DNA from: Vreelandella lutescens
Lineage (GTDB): Bacteria; Pseudomonadota; Gammaproteobacteria; Pseudomonadales; Halomonadaceae
Length of the DNA stretch: 64,000 nt
Direction of reading: 5' to 3'
NCBI RefSeq assembly: GCF_014640815.1
Contig: NZ_BMHM01000002.1
Coordinates: 248,001 to 312,000 of the forward strand
Shown here: positions 43,453 to 52,202 of the stretch, piece after piece
How the letters are laid out: every line of letters begins with the position of its first letter
How positions within the stretch are numbered: the stretch's first letter is position 1
Translations under genes and position numbers: made by a program
The notes under the pieces: generated by a model
Told to the model about the DNA's origin: nothing
The model's database searches: none
What the model saw: only the letters and a program-made list of their open reading frames with translations

Positions 43453-44658
43453 GTGCTGTTACAAAAAAAACAGTATCGGGTGCATGGGTTAACGGGTCAA
43501 TTTTGCGATGCCAGCCGTGAGCTGATTTATCGTCGGTCCATCCACGAAAGGGTGAGAGAGGAGTTCAGCCTTGCCGTGAGCGTGGCCGCCAGTGTATTTG
43601 GGATGTTCGCGATCGCGGATTACTACTTGCTGGGGTTTACCAGCGCGTTTTATATGCTGCTGACCATGCGTGTGGTGGTGGTCAGTCTTTGTTTGTGGGT
43701 GGCGTATATAGTGCGGCGCGGGGGTATTAGTGATGACCGCTCTTGGCTACATGCTGTACCGCTTTGGTTATTCGCGACGGGTATCATTTTAATTGTGCCG
43801 CTACGCCCTGAGAGCCTATCCACGCAAACCACTGCCGTAGTGGTGGCAACTATGGCGTTCTGTCTGCTAATTCCCAATCGTTTAACGGTGGTTGCTGCGG
43901 CTAGCCTTTATCTGAATATAGGCTTTTTAGTGGCGGCGGTGCTGTTTGCTAAGCTCGCCCCCATACCGACGCTGTTGCTCTCGCTGCTGCTGATTATGGG
44001 CATGGTGGTAGGTTTTTGCGCGTTGCTTCGATTAGAAATCCTGCAGCGCAAGCAGTATGCGTTGCTGCATGAGGAGCGGGAGCAAAACCTTCAGCTGCAC
44101 CAAGAGATTGCCCATCGTGAATCGCTGGAAGAGCAGCTACGAGTGCTCGCAGAAAGAGATGCGTTAACGAAGCTTAATAATCGCGGCCACTTTATGAACG
44201 TGGCTAAAAAACTATTGCAGCGCTCTCAAGCCGATCATGTACCGTTCAGCCTCTTTATGATCGATGTAGATCACTTTAAACAGATTAACGATACTTGGGG
44301 GCATAGTTATGGAGATTGGGTGCTGATTAGAGTCGCCGAAGTATGCGCGGAAGCGCTCCGCCCATCCGATGTGATTGGACGTTTTGGCGGCGAGGAGTTT
44401 GTGGTGGCCCTACCTAATACCAGCACAAGCGATGCACAAAGAGTGGCAGAACGGCTGAAGCAGCGGGTGGCAGAGCTGGCGTTCACTGATGAAATGAGCG
44501 AGCTAAGCCTGAGTGTCACCATCGGCCTAGCAACGACGAATGCCGACGAGAGCAACCTTGAGGCGCTGATTAAGCGCGCGGATGACATGCTTTACGTGGG
44601 TAAACGCAGTGGGCGAGATCAAGTCGTGGTCTGCCGTGATGGTTTACGCCAAGACTGA
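43453..44658 (+). CDS. Membrane diguanylate cyclase
   Basis: 401 residues, GTG start after GGGGAGAG. About six membrane helices between residues 33 and 200, a short coiled linker (about 200-235, HEEREQNLQLHQEIAHRES) and a C-terminal GGDEF domain (about 240-395): RDALTKLNNRGHF, FMIDVDHFKQINDTWGHSYGD, FGGEEFVVALP and the C-terminal KRADDMLYVGKRSGRDQV. The active site is intact, so it should make c-di-GMP. The membrane part is a sensor-like module of unknown ligand. A perfect inverted repeat precedes it. Confidence 0.92.
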   Translation: MLLQKKQYRVHGLTGQFCDASRELIYRRSIHERVREEFSLAVSVAASVFGMFAIADYYLLGFTSAFYMLLTMRVVVVSLCLWVAYIVRRGGISDDRSWLHAVPLWLFATGIILIVPLRPESLSTQTTAVVVATMAFCLLIPNRLTVVAAASLYLNIGFLVAAVLFAKLAPIPTLLLSLLLIMGMVVGFCALLRLEILQRKQYALLHEEREQNLQLHQEIAHRESLEEQLRVLAERDALTKLNNRGHFMNVAKKLLQRSQADHVPFSLFMIDVDHFKQINDTWGHSYGDWVLIRVAEVCAEALRPSDVIGRFGGEEFVVALPNTSTSDAQRVAERLKQRVAELAFTDEMSELSLSVTIGLATTNADESNLEALIKRADDMLYVGKRSGRDQVVVCRDGLRQD

Positions 44659-44739
44659 GCTAGAAAAGAAAGACGACGAACACACAGTCTCTACTGCCTG
44701 TCTTAAGCGTATTCCACCTTGAAAACAGGTTGCTGTGCG

Positions 44740-45141
44740 ATGCCGTCATCTTGGTTATTGATACTTGCCGATGTTGTGCTGGTGCTCCATGTGCTGTTCG
44801 TCGCCTTCGTGGTGGCTGGCTTGGGTGCTGTTTACTTGGGGCATTGGCGGCGTTGGGCATGGGTGTATCACCGGCCGTTTCGGTTGCTTCATTTGAGCGC
44901 GATTGGCTATGTGGTGTTGCAGGCCTGGTGGGGAATGGTCTGCCCGTTAACCACCTGGGAGATGGCGCTACGTGCTGAAGCGGGCGTTGCTACCTATGCG
45001 GGGTCGTTTATTCAGCACTGGCTGCATCGTGTGTTGTACTTCACCGCGCCGGAGTGGGTGTTTGTGGTGGTTTACACGCTGTTTGGGGGGTTAGTGCTAG
45101 CAAGTTGGTGGCTAGTGCCACCGCGTGCGCGCCAGCGTTAG
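44740..45141 (+). CDS. DUF2784 membrane protein
   Basis: 133 residues from the ATG at 44740 (a TTG at 44719 is also in frame; ribosome-binding sites are weak). Three to four membrane helices. The layout LADVVLVLHVLFVAFVVAGL, WRRWAWVYHRPFRLLHL, CPLTTWEMALR and FIQHWLHRVLYF matches the DUF2784 family, small inner-membrane proteins of unknown role. It stands alone before lemA. Confidence 0.85.
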   Translation: MPSSWLLILADVVLVLHVLFVAFVVAGLGAVYLGHWRRWAWVYHRPFRLLHLSAIGYVVLQAWWGMVCPLTTWEMALRAEAGVATYAGSFIQHWLHRVLYFTAPEWVFVVVYTLFGGLVLASWWLVPPRARQR

Positions 45142-45214
45142 TTTGCTTATGCTGCTTCGGTGTTACTATTTTGAACAGTAACTATCATCACCGTCGCTTC
45201 TAAAAGGAATGAAT

Positions 45215-45811
45215 ATGACGCTTACTTTGATTATCGTTTTTGCGGTAATGGCAGTTTTGGCCGTGTATGTAGTGGGGATTTATAACCGTTTGGTGTCGCT
45301 GCGCAACCGCTTCCAAAATAGCTTTGCGCAAATAGAGGTGCAGCTGAAACGGCGTCACGACTTGATTCCCAATTTGGTGGAAACCGCCAAAGGGTATCTA
45401 AACCACGAGCGGGAAACGCTACAGGCAGTCATTGAAGCGCGTAATACAGCGGCGGCAGGCTTGAAGGCCGCGGCAGCCAACCCTGGCAGTGCTCAGGCCA
45501 TTGCGCAGCTAGGCGGGGCCGAAGGTGCGCTCACTCAAGCCATGGGGCGTTTGAACGTGGTGATGGAAGCCTACCCGGATCTAAAAGCTTCGCAGAACAT
45601 GCAGCAGCTTTCTGAAGAACTCATCAGCACGGAAAACAAGGTGGCGTTTGCCCGCCAGGCATTTAACGATGCGGTGATGCACTACAACACCTACCGCCAG
45701 AGCTTTCCTCCCATTGCGGTCGCGGGCATGTTGGGCCACGGGCAGGATGCGACGCTGCTGTCTTTTGAAGACAGCGCCCAGCTGCAAACAGCGCCGACAG
45801 TCTCGTTTTAA
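45215..45811 (+). CDS. lemA: LemA family protein
   Basis: 198 residues; ATG at 45215 is six bases after AAGGA, better than the ATG at 45209. One N-terminal membrane helix (about 3-20), then a long helical bundle. LemA signatures: YNRLVSLRNRFQNSFAQIEV, QLKRRHDLIPNLVETAKGY, EAYPDLKASQNMQQLSEELI and NKVAFARQAFNDAVMHYNTY. LemA proteins usually partner with HtpX-like M48 proteases, as here (next gene 25 bases on). Role in envelope stress or proteolysis is inferred from that pairing. Confidence 0.94.
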   Translation: MTLTLIIVFAVMAVLAVYVVGIYNRLVSLRNRFQNSFAQIEVQLKRRHDLIPNLVETAKGYLNHERETLQAVIEARNTAAAGLKAAAANPGSAQAIAQLGGAEGALTQAMGRLNVVMEAYPDLKASQNMQQLSEELISTENKVAFARQAFNDAVMHYNTYRQSFPPIAVAGMLGHGQDATLLSFEDSAQLQTAPTVSF

Positions 45812-45835
45812 GCCACCGGCAGGGAATCACCACGC

Positions 45836-47872
45836 ATGGATTTTTTTACTGCCCAGGAGCAAGCTCGTCGTCAAACAGGCCGTTTAGTGGTGTTGCTGGT
45901 ATTGGCGGTGCTGGCGCTAATTGCCGTGACCACGCTGGTGGTGGCCGTGGTGCTGTATATGGCGGGGATAGGAGGCGCGCACTCCCAGCCCCAGCCGACG
46001 CTACAAGGCATGATGGCACTGCTCTCTTGGGAGCTACTGGCAAGCGTAGCGGTGGGCGTGGTGGCCCTGGTCGGTTTGGGTGGCTTATTTAAACGGCGGC
46101 AGCTGCGCCGAGGCGGCAAGGCCGTGGCGGAGGCGTTGGGCGGGCGCGAAATCAACCTCAATACCCGAGATAGCGATGAGCGCCGCATACTCAATGTGGT
46201 AGAAGAAATGGCCATCGCTTCCGGCACGCCCGTGCCTTCGGTGTATGTGCTGGAAGAGGAGGGGATAAACGCCTTTGCGGCGGGCTACCAGCCCGGCGAT
46301 GCGGTGATTGGCATGACCCGTGGGGCGATTCGTCAGCTCAGCCGGGATGAGCTTCAGGGCGTGGTGGCCCACGAATTTAGTCATATTCTGCACGGCGACA
46401 TGCGCTTAAATATCCGGCTGGTCAGCCTTCTTCACGGTATTTTGTTGATTGGTTTGGCCGGCGGTATGTTGCTACGCAGCCTGCGTTTTCGGCGTATGGG
46501 CGGTAATAAGCGCGATAACTCTGCTGCCTTGGTGATGGGCTTGGGGGCAGCCCTAATGCTGATTGGTTATGCGGGCACCTTCTTTGGCAACCTTATGAAG
46601 TCGGCGGTTAGCCGCCAGCGGGAGTACTTAGCCGATGCCGCCGCGGTGCAATACACCCGTAACCCTCAGGGCATTGGCGGTGCCTTGGTGAAGATAGGTG
46701 CCAACGCGAAAGGCTCTGCGCTGGCAGCCCCTCAGACCGCTGAGTTTAGCCACCTGTTGTTTAGCCAGGGCATCAAGCAGGGGTTTAGCCGTTTTATGGC
46801 CACGCACCCGCCGCTAAAAACACGCATTCAGCGGGTGATGCCAGGCTGGGATGGCCAATTTGTGGCCCTAAAGCCTGCTCCTGGCGTAACTGTTGAGCCA
46901 GATCAGTCGCCTCAATCCACTGCGGGTGCTGGGGGTCGAGCAAGCGTGAGAGATAACGTGCGGGCGAGCCTAGAAAACGCAGGCGCTCCCCATGCTGGGA
47001 GCATGGCCACTGTCTTGAGTGCTGCCTCGGTGCAAATGGCCATTGGGGCTATGGGCCAACCCGACCAGCGCCACGTGGCCCAGGCGCAAACCGTGCTCAG
47101 CGCTTTGCCTGCGGCGCTGAAAACCGCCGCCCATGAGCCCTACACGGCCCGAGCGCTCATATATGCCATGCTGCTGAGCGAAAACGACGCACAGCGGCAG
47201 CATCAGTTGGCGGTGTTGGAAAACATCGCACTGCCGGATGTGTTTACCGAGCTGCACACCTTAATGGCGGACGTAGCCCGCTTGGACGTACAGCTGCGCC
47301 TGCCATTGATTGAGCTTACTCTGCCCGCCTTAACCTCGCTGACCATCGAACAGGCCCAGCACTTCAGGCTCTGCATGGAGCGCTTGATTCATAGCGACGG
47401 CCACGTGAGCCTGTTTGAATGGACGCTGTACCAGCTACTGCTGAGCCACTTGAGTGAACACCATGGCGGTGCCGAAAACCTAACCCTTCAAGCGTGTGAG
47501 CGGGAGTGCCAACGGCTGTTGAGCGTATTAGCGGCGGCAGGGCTTGAGCAAGGGCTTGAGTCAGTGCAAGAGCGCGCGAGCGAGATGGCCCACGCGTTAC
47601 ATGCCGCTCAGCAGGTGCTGCCGTTTGAGCTGGCCGCTGTGGAGGATGCTGACGACATGCAGGCGTTAAGCCTTGCCGTAGAACGGCTGCGCCGTTTGAA
47701 ACCGCTGCAAAAGTCGCTGCTGCTTCAATCCATGGCCCGCTGCATTGAGCATGATGGCCGTATACGCCCCGCCGAGGCGGAGCTGTTTCGTGCCATTGCC
47801 GATATGCTGGGCTGCCCAGTGCCGCCGTTGCTAGGGGGCGGCACTGAAGAGCAGGCCGTTCTTGCTGAGTAA
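45836..47872 (+). CDS. M48 family membrane metalloprotease with TerB-like C-terminal part
   Basis: 678 residues. N-terminal HtpX-like part with two early membrane helices (about 17-45 and 60-82), VYVLEEEGINAFAAGYQPGD, zinc motif VVAHEFSHILHGDMRLNIR, two more helices and a third ligand in SRQREYLADAAAVQYTRNP. The C-terminal roughly 340 residues are not protease; they contain two acidic repeats, RLIHSDGHVSLFEWTLYQLL and ARCIEHDGRIRPAEAELFRA, that look like TerB-type modules (DG-x-V/I followed by an acidic helix). Coupled to lemA. Probable role: envelope protein quality control. Confidence 0.9.
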   Translation: MDFFTAQEQARRQTGRLVVLLVLAVLALIAVTTLVVAVVLYMAGIGGAHSQPQPTLQGMMALLSWELLASVAVGVVALVGLGGLFKRRQLRRGGKAVAEALGGREINLNTRDSDERRILNVVEEMAIASGTPVPSVYVLEEEGINAFAAGYQPGDAVIGMTRGAIRQLSRDELQGVVAHEFSHILHGDMRLNIRLVSLLHGILLIGLAGGMLLRSLRFRRMGGNKRDNSAALVMGLGAALMLIGYAGTFFGNLMKSAVSRQREYLADAAAVQYTRNPQGIGGALVKIGANAKGSALAAPQTAEFSHLLFSQGIKQGFSRFMATHPPLKTRIQRVMPGWDGQFVALKPAPGVTVEPDQSPQSTAGAGGRASVRDNVRASLENAGAPHAGSMATVLSAASVQMAIGAMGQPDQRHVAQAQTVLSALPAALKTAAHEPYTARALIYAMLLSENDAQRQHQLAVLENIALPDVFTELHTLMADVARLDVQLRLPLIELTLPALTSLTIEQAQHFRLCMERLIHSDGHVSLFEWTLYQLLLSHLSEHHGGAENLTLQACERECQRLLSVLAAAGLEQGLESVQERASEMAHALHAAQQVLPFELAAVEDADDMQALSLAVERLRRLKPLQKSLLLQSMARCIEHDGRIRPAEAELFRAIADMLGCPVPPLLGGGTEEQAVLAE

Positions 47873-47962
47873 ATCAGCCTTTCATCACTGATGTTTCTGG
47901 CTCGCCAGCCAATGGGGGTGTACTAAACTTTGTGCATCCCCCTTTAGCTTGGGAGCCTTTCC

Positions 47963-49327
47963 ATGCGGCACCTCACCCTAATGCGTCATGCCAAGGCTAA
48001 ACAGCCTAGCGGCGATATGACCGACCACCAGCGCCCGCTAAATAAACGCGGCGTGCGCCAAGCAGAAGCCATGGCCCATGTGCTCCAACGCTGGCAGGCG
48101 CTTGAGGGCAAAATGTGTGTGAGTACAGCAGTGCGCACGCGGCAAACCTTTGATGTGATTGAAGCCCAGCATTTAGAGCGGAAGTTGGACAGTCATGTAC
48201 TTCTAGATGACGCGCTTTACACCTTTGAAGGCGAGGCGCTGCTGGAGTGGCTCAAAGCATTACCAACGAGTATCGAGCGGGTACTCCTCATAGGCCACAA
48301 CCCAGCGTTGGTAGAGTTGGCACATTGGCTGAACGAGGAAGCGCCGACCTCGCTGCCCACTGGCAGTGTATTGCACTTCACGCTGCCTGATACCCCTTGG
48401 CACGCATTAGAGAAAGGCAGCGCAGAACTTGCCGGTGGCCTAATGCCTGAAACTGCCAGTTACGCTCTATTTAAGCGCCGCGCTGCTGAACCTCCCTCAA
48501 CCAACAGCGATACCGCAAGCCGCCTGCATGAGGCTCTAACGTACCAGTTTGAGCGAGTGAAGGCGTTAAAACCGGGCGTTATGGCGGGGGTGGACCCTGA
48601 ATTCCTTCACCAGTACCGAGTCAGCCTGCGCCGCAGCCGAGCGATGCTGGAATCCCTGCGTGCCATTACCAAAGTACCTGGGCTGAAAAAACGCTTAAAA
48701 CAGCTTAAACAGCACGCCAGCGCTACCAGTGATCTTCGCGATTTGGATGTGTTTTTAGAGGAGCTTAATCACACGGAGCCGCCGCTTTCTGCTAGTGCCC
48801 AGCAGCGCCTGCGTCAGTGGCTACAGGATTGCCAGCGGGCGGAACATACGGCTCTGTGCCAACAGCTAAACGCGCCGGGCTACCTAGAGGCACTGGAGGA
48901 GTGGCAGCGCTGGCTGGTTTCAGAGACCTGTGAACAGGCGCTGGCGACATTATCGTCCAAGCGTATTCAAGCAGTGCTTGATGAGCGCTTAGTTCGCCAC
49001 CATGAAGATGTGGCGGCGCTCTCTTTAGACTCCCCAGATGAGGCCTTTCACGAACTGCGTAAAGGCGTTAAACGCATTCGCTATCTTGCCGATTTACACC
49101 CGACCACTTCCAAAGCGCTGTTAGCGGGGTTAAAGCAACGCCAGCGTCTGCTGGGTGGGCACCAAGACCTCTGCGTGCGCCAAGCGTGGTTAGAAGCCTT
49201 CAACGTCAGCAAAGAGGGTACTCCAGAAGAGCGCCAGGAGTGTGCCCGGTGGCAGGCAGCACTGGAGGCCCAGAAGCAAACGTTGCGTAAAAAAGTGCTG
49301 GCGCTAAAGCCGCTGGCAAGTGGTTAG
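47963..49327 (+). CDS. SixA-like histidine phosphatase fused to a CHAD domain
   Basis: 454 residues, two domains. N-terminal 1-160 is a SixA-type phosphohistidine phosphatase: LTLMRHAKAKQPSGD (RHG-type catalytic His), LNKRGVRQAEAMAHVL, STAVRTRQTFDVIE and LLIGHNPALVELAHWL. C-terminal about 180-450 is a CHAD helical domain, which binds polyphosphate: LHQYRVSLRRSRAMLESLR, TSDLRDLDVFLEEL, FHELRKGVKRIRYLADL. CHAD is often fused to CYTH domains; fusion to SixA is less common. A possible job is phosphatase action at polyphosphate-bound targets. Confidence 0.9.
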   Translation: MRHLTLMRHAKAKQPSGDMTDHQRPLNKRGVRQAEAMAHVLQRWQALEGKMCVSTAVRTRQTFDVIEAQHLERKLDSHVLLDDALYTFEGEALLEWLKALPTSIERVLLIGHNPALVELAHWLNEEAPTSLPTGSVLHFTLPDTPWHALEKGSAELAGGLMPETASYALFKRRAAEPPSTNSDTASRLHEALTYQFERVKALKPGVMAGVDPEFLHQYRVSLRRSRAMLESLRAITKVPGLKKRLKQLKQHASATSDLRDLDVFLEELNHTEPPLSASAQQRLRQWLQDCQRAEHTALCQQLNAPGYLEALEEWQRWLVSETCEQALATLSSKRIQAVLDERLVRHHEDVAALSLDSPDEAFHELRKGVKRIRYLADLHPTTSKALLAGLKQRQRLLGGHQDLCVRQAWLEAFNVSKEGTPEERQECARWQAALEAQKQTLRKKVLALKPLASG

Positions 49328-49335
49328 CTATACCC

Positions 49336-49359
49336 ATGAGTGGCACGCTTGCCACTCAT
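49336..49359. terminator. Perfect hairpin after the SixA-CHAD gene
   Basis: ATGAGTGGCA (49336-49345), loop CGCT, TGCCACTCAT (49350-49359). No T-run follows, so termination is plausible but not certain. Confidence 0.5.
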
Positions 49360-49367
49360 ACTCCCAA

Positions 49368-49408
49368 AATATATGATTCGTATATATTATGTATTCGTTT
49401 CATATATT
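49368..49408. promoter_or_regulatory. AT-rich inverted repeats before the ParD-like gene
   Basis: AATATATGA (49368-49376) and TCATATATT (49400-49408) are perfect inverted arms around a TATA-rich centre, ending just ahead of the ribosome-binding site GGTGAAG. This layout would suit self-regulation by a ribbon-helix-helix protein, as in antitoxin operons. Confidence 0.5.
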
Positions 49409-49418
49409 GGGTGAAGTG

Positions 49419-49625
49419 ATGGGTATCGTCAAAATCAATGATCAGTTGCATGAAGAGCTACGTAAAGCGAGTGGCGTGATGGTACGTTCCATCAATGCCC
49501 AGGCGGAGTACTGGATCAAAATCGGCATGCTGGCGGAGGCGAACCCCGGCATGACGTTTTCTGACATTATGCGTGAGCAAATGAAGCAAGCCGACGTGGA
49601 TGTCAGGAAGGTGGTGGGTGAGTAA
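49419..49625 (+). CDS. ParD-like family protein
   Basis: 68 residues from the ATG at 49419, after GGTGAAG. Small ribbon-helix-helix-like protein: GIVKINDQLHEELRKASGVM then RSINAQAEYWIKIGMLAEAN. It matches the ParD-like family listed with type II antitoxins, but no toxin follows; instead its end overlaps a methionine aminopeptidase gene by eight bases. The pairing with map recurs in proteobacteria as far as I recall. It probably binds the inverted repeats just upstream. Confidence 0.8.
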   Translation: MGIVKINDQLHEELRKASGVMVRSINAQAEYWIKIGMLAEANPGMTFSDIMREQMKQADVDVRKVVGE

Positions 49626-50451
49626 GGTCACGCTGAAAACTCCCGAGGAGCTTGCGTTGATGCGCTCAGCAGGGCGGCTGCTGGCGCAGGTGTTTAGCTA
49701 TTTAGACGCACGCATTGAGCCGGGTATTTCGACGATGGATATCAACCGCTGGGCCGAGCGTTATATCGTCGATGAGCTGCACGCTCGACCGGCCAGTAAA
49801 GGCCAATACGACTACCCCTATGTGTTGAATGCCTCGGTGAACCATGTGGTATGCCACGGCATTCCCTCAGAGACTCAGTTATTGGCTTCAGGGGATATCG
49901 TTAATGTGGATATCACGCTTGAGAAAAACGGTTTTATTGCTGATTCCAGCAAAACGTATTTGGTGGGAGACGTGACGCCTAATGCTAAGCGACTGGTCGA
50001 CAAAACCTATGAAGCCATGTGGCGGGGCATTCAGGCCGTTAAGCCCGGTGCCACGCTGGGAGACGTGGGGCATGCCATTCAGAGCCATGCCGAGCGTCAC
50101 GGCTACTCGGTAGTGCGCGAATATTGTGGCCACGGCATTGGTCGTGAAATGCATGAAGAGCCCCAAGTGCTGCATTACGGTAAGCCGGGCAAAGGCCTCA
50201 CGCTGAAGGAAGGAATGGTGTTCACCATTGAGCCCATGATCAATATGGGCAAAGCTAAAATCAAAACCAAGCGGGATGGTTGGACCGTTGTCACCAGCGA
50301 TAAAAAACTCTCCGCCCAGTGGGAACATACCGTTGCCGTCACGGCCACTGGCGTCGAGGTACTGACGCTGCGCGATGACGAGCCAATTCCCACCTTTCCC
50401 GATGATTCGAGGGCTCAACCCCTCTCTGGCGAAGCGCCTCAAGTGCGTTAA
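49618..50451 (+). CDS. map: Type I methionine aminopeptidase
   Basis: 277 residues from the GTG at 49618, six bases after AGGAAGG; an ATG at 49600 is also in frame. It removes the initiator methionine. Metal and active-site blocks: VNHVVCHGIPSE (His), DIVNVDITLEKNGFIADSS (two Asp), REYCGHGIGREMHEEP (His), FTIEPMINMGKA (Glu), SAQWEHTVAVT (Glu). It overlaps and is coupled to the ParD-like gene. The usual housekeeping map sits near rpsB, so this is probably a second copy; that gene is outside the window. Confidence 0.93.
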   Translation: MSKVTLKTPEELALMRSAGRLLAQVFSYLDARIEPGISTMDINRWAERYIVDELHARPASKGQYDYPYVLNASVNHVVCHGIPSETQLLASGDIVNVDITLEKNGFIADSSKTYLVGDVTPNAKRLVDKTYEAMWRGIQAVKPGATLGDVGHAIQSHAERHGYSVVREYCGHGIGREMHEEPQVLHYGKPGKGLTLKEGMVFTIEPMINMGKAKIKTKRDGWTVVTSDKKLSAQWEHTVAVTATGVEVLTLRDDEPIPTFPDDSRAQPLSGEAPQVR

Positions 50452-50456
50452 GCTGA

Positions 50457-50486
50457 AACGGCGGACACTCTTATGTGCCCGCCGTT
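50457..50486 (+). terminator. Hairpin after map
   Basis: AACGGCGG (50457-50464) pairs with CCGCCGTT (50479-50486) around a 14-base loop, followed by TGCGTTAAT. A weak terminator candidate. Confidence 0.5.
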
Positions 50487-50515
50487 TGCGTTAATGCTCA
50501 AAGAAAAGGATGTCG

Positions 50516-51823
50516 ATGATGGCGAAAAAACCAACAGGTAAGGGCAGCACACCCGCACAGCAGCCGCGTGCCACCGTCTCTTGTGGTACCGAAAAGCTGC
50601 TGCTGGACGCTCTAGAACGCGGGGGAAGCTGTCTAGAAACAGGGCGTTTTTTGATTAGCTATCGCGATGGCCAAGTGGAAGAGGGCATCAAGGCGCTCAA
50701 GGCCCTGAACTTCCGCGTGGCGGATGCCCGCGACTTCACCGACCAAGCGGTGAGCCTGGAAGACGCTGGAGACGCGGAAGCCATGGTGTTTCCCGAAATT
50801 GGTGTGGCGCTGATTGGCGGTGACGCCTTAGAGCAGCACGGGATGAGCGTGCTGGATAAGCTCGCGGCGGACAGCCCCATTGAAATCATTGAGCCGGAGT
50901 ACTTTGCGTTTTCGGAGAACTCCGAGTATTTACGCGGCTTTTTACGCGCCGCCACGGTGATTGCGCGGGATTTGGGCGTTGAGCTGGATGCTGATGAAGG
51001 GCAGTCAGAGCTTGAAGCGGCGCTTCGGCCTACATGGGGGTTAAAACGTTGCAAGGTGCCGCAGAGCCGTTGGAGCGGGGCGGGTATCAAAGTGGCTGTG
51101 TTGGACACCGGTATGGATCTGGGGCACCCAGATTTTGCCGACAGAGAATTTGTGACCCGCTCGTTTGTGGGAGAGGCCGTTCAGGATATGAACGGGCACG
51201 GCACCCACTGCATTGGCACAACCTGTGGCCCCCAAAACCCAAGTGATACTACGCCGCGCTACGGCATTGCTTATGAAGCGCAGATTCTAGTGGGTAAGGT
51301 GCTCACCAATTCAGGCAGCAGTACCGGGGCGGGAGTGCTGGCAGGTTTGAACTGGGCGATTGCCAACCGCTGTGAAGTGATTTCGATGTCGTTAGGGAGC
51401 CAAAGCCCGGTGCAAGCTGCCTACACCCATGCCGGGGCGGCGGCGCTGCGTAACGATTGCCTGGTGATTGCCGCAGCGGGGAATGCCGCCACACAAACGG
51501 GGGCTCCGGCCAATTCACCCACGGTGATGTCGGTAGCTTCCTTAGATCCCAACTTATCGCCCTCTAGCTTTTCTAATCATGGAAAAATCGAAATTGCCGC
51601 CCCAGGCCGAGATGTTTTTTCGGCGTGGCCCCGGCCTACGCGTCATAAATCGATTAGTGGCACCAGCATGGCCGCGCCGCACGTGGCGGGCTGTGCAGCG
51701 CTTTGGGCGCAGTCGGATGCTTCCCTACGTGGGCGAAAGCTATGGGAGCAGTTGATAGCGTCAGCCAAATCTTTGCCACTGCCTGACACCCAAGTGGGCG
51801 TCGGGCTGGTACAAGCCCCTTAA
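50516..51823 (+). CDS. S8 family subtilisin-like serine protease
   Basis: 435 residues from ATG at 50516 (AAGGA upstream; 50519 equally possible). No signal peptide is seen, so it may be intracellular. About 45-135 forms a propeptide/inhibitor-I9-like module (RFLISYRDGQVEEGIKAL, IEIIEPEYFAFSE). The catalytic domain (about 175-430) has KVAVLDTGMDLGHPDF (Asp), DMNGHGTHCIGTTCG (His), VIAAAGNAATQTGAP (oxyanion Asn) and SGTSMAAPHVAGCAALW (Ser), all intact. A hairpin and then a small propeptide-like gene follow. Confidence 0.92.
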   Translation: MMAKKPTGKGSTPAQQPRATVSCGTEKLLLDALERGGSCLETGRFLISYRDGQVEEGIKALKALNFRVADARDFTDQAVSLEDAGDAEAMVFPEIGVALIGGDALEQHGMSVLDKLAADSPIEIIEPEYFAFSENSEYLRGFLRAATVIARDLGVELDADEGQSELEAALRPTWGLKRCKVPQSRWSGAGIKVAVLDTGMDLGHPDFADREFVTRSFVGEAVQDMNGHGTHCIGTTCGPQNPSDTTPRYGIAYEAQILVGKVLTNSGSSTGAGVLAGLNWAIANRCEVISMSLGSQSPVQAAYTHAGAAALRNDCLVIAAAGNAATQTGAPANSPTVMSVASLDPNLSPSSFSNHGKIEIAAPGRDVFSAWPRPTRHKSISGTSMAAPHVAGCAALWAQSDASLRGRKLWEQLIASAKSLPLPDTQVGVGLVQAP

Positions 51824-51833
51824 CCATCACGCC

Positions 51834-51865
51834 GCGCTGGGCGTTTATATTCACATGCCCAGCGC
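51834..51865 (+). other. Hairpin between the protease and the small downstream gene
   Basis: GCGCTGGGC (51834-51842) and GCCCAGCGC (51857-51865) are perfect nine-base arms. No T-tract follows. It could lower read-through into the next gene or stabilise the protease message. Confidence 0.5.
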
Positions 51866-51885
51866 ACACTGTGGAGAGACGTTCC

Positions 51886-52125
51886 ATGGCAACGGTCACG
51901 CTATGGTTGATCACGATTTCCAGCGATCAGCCCATCCATGACATCGCCACCCGCCTCAGCGCGGAAGGGCTGACTATTCGAGAAGTGCTAGAGGAAATCG
52001 GCTGCATTACCGGTGCCGCCGACGACGCCACGGCAGAGCGGCTAAAGCAGGTGAAAGGCGTGGTGGATATATCACCGGATATGCCCATGGATATCGGCCC
52101 GCCAGGGGCAAGTGAGACGTGGTGA
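51886..52125 (+). CDS. Small protein with propeptide/I9-like layout, next to the protease
   Basis: 79 residues from the ATG at 51886, after GGAGAG. Not recognised as a named family. The pattern strand (VTLWLITISS), helix (PIHDIATRLSAEG), strand (TIREVLEEIGCITG), helix (ATAERLKQVKG) and strand (VVDISPDMPMDIGPP) is that of subtilisin propeptides, in which a final V-x-x-I-x-x-D strand enters the protease active site. Its position 62 bases after an S8 protease suggests a separate inhibitor or folding helper. This is inference from layout only. Confidence 0.6.
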   Translation: MATVTLWLITISSDQPIHDIATRLSAEGLTIREVLEEIGCITGAADDATAERLKQVKGVVDISPDMPMDIGPPGASETW

Positions 52126-52202
52126 TGTTTATTTTTAGATGTTACAGGCGTTCGGAGTTGATGATGGCGAAAGCCGGTGAGCAGCTCATCGCACCTTACT
52201 GC

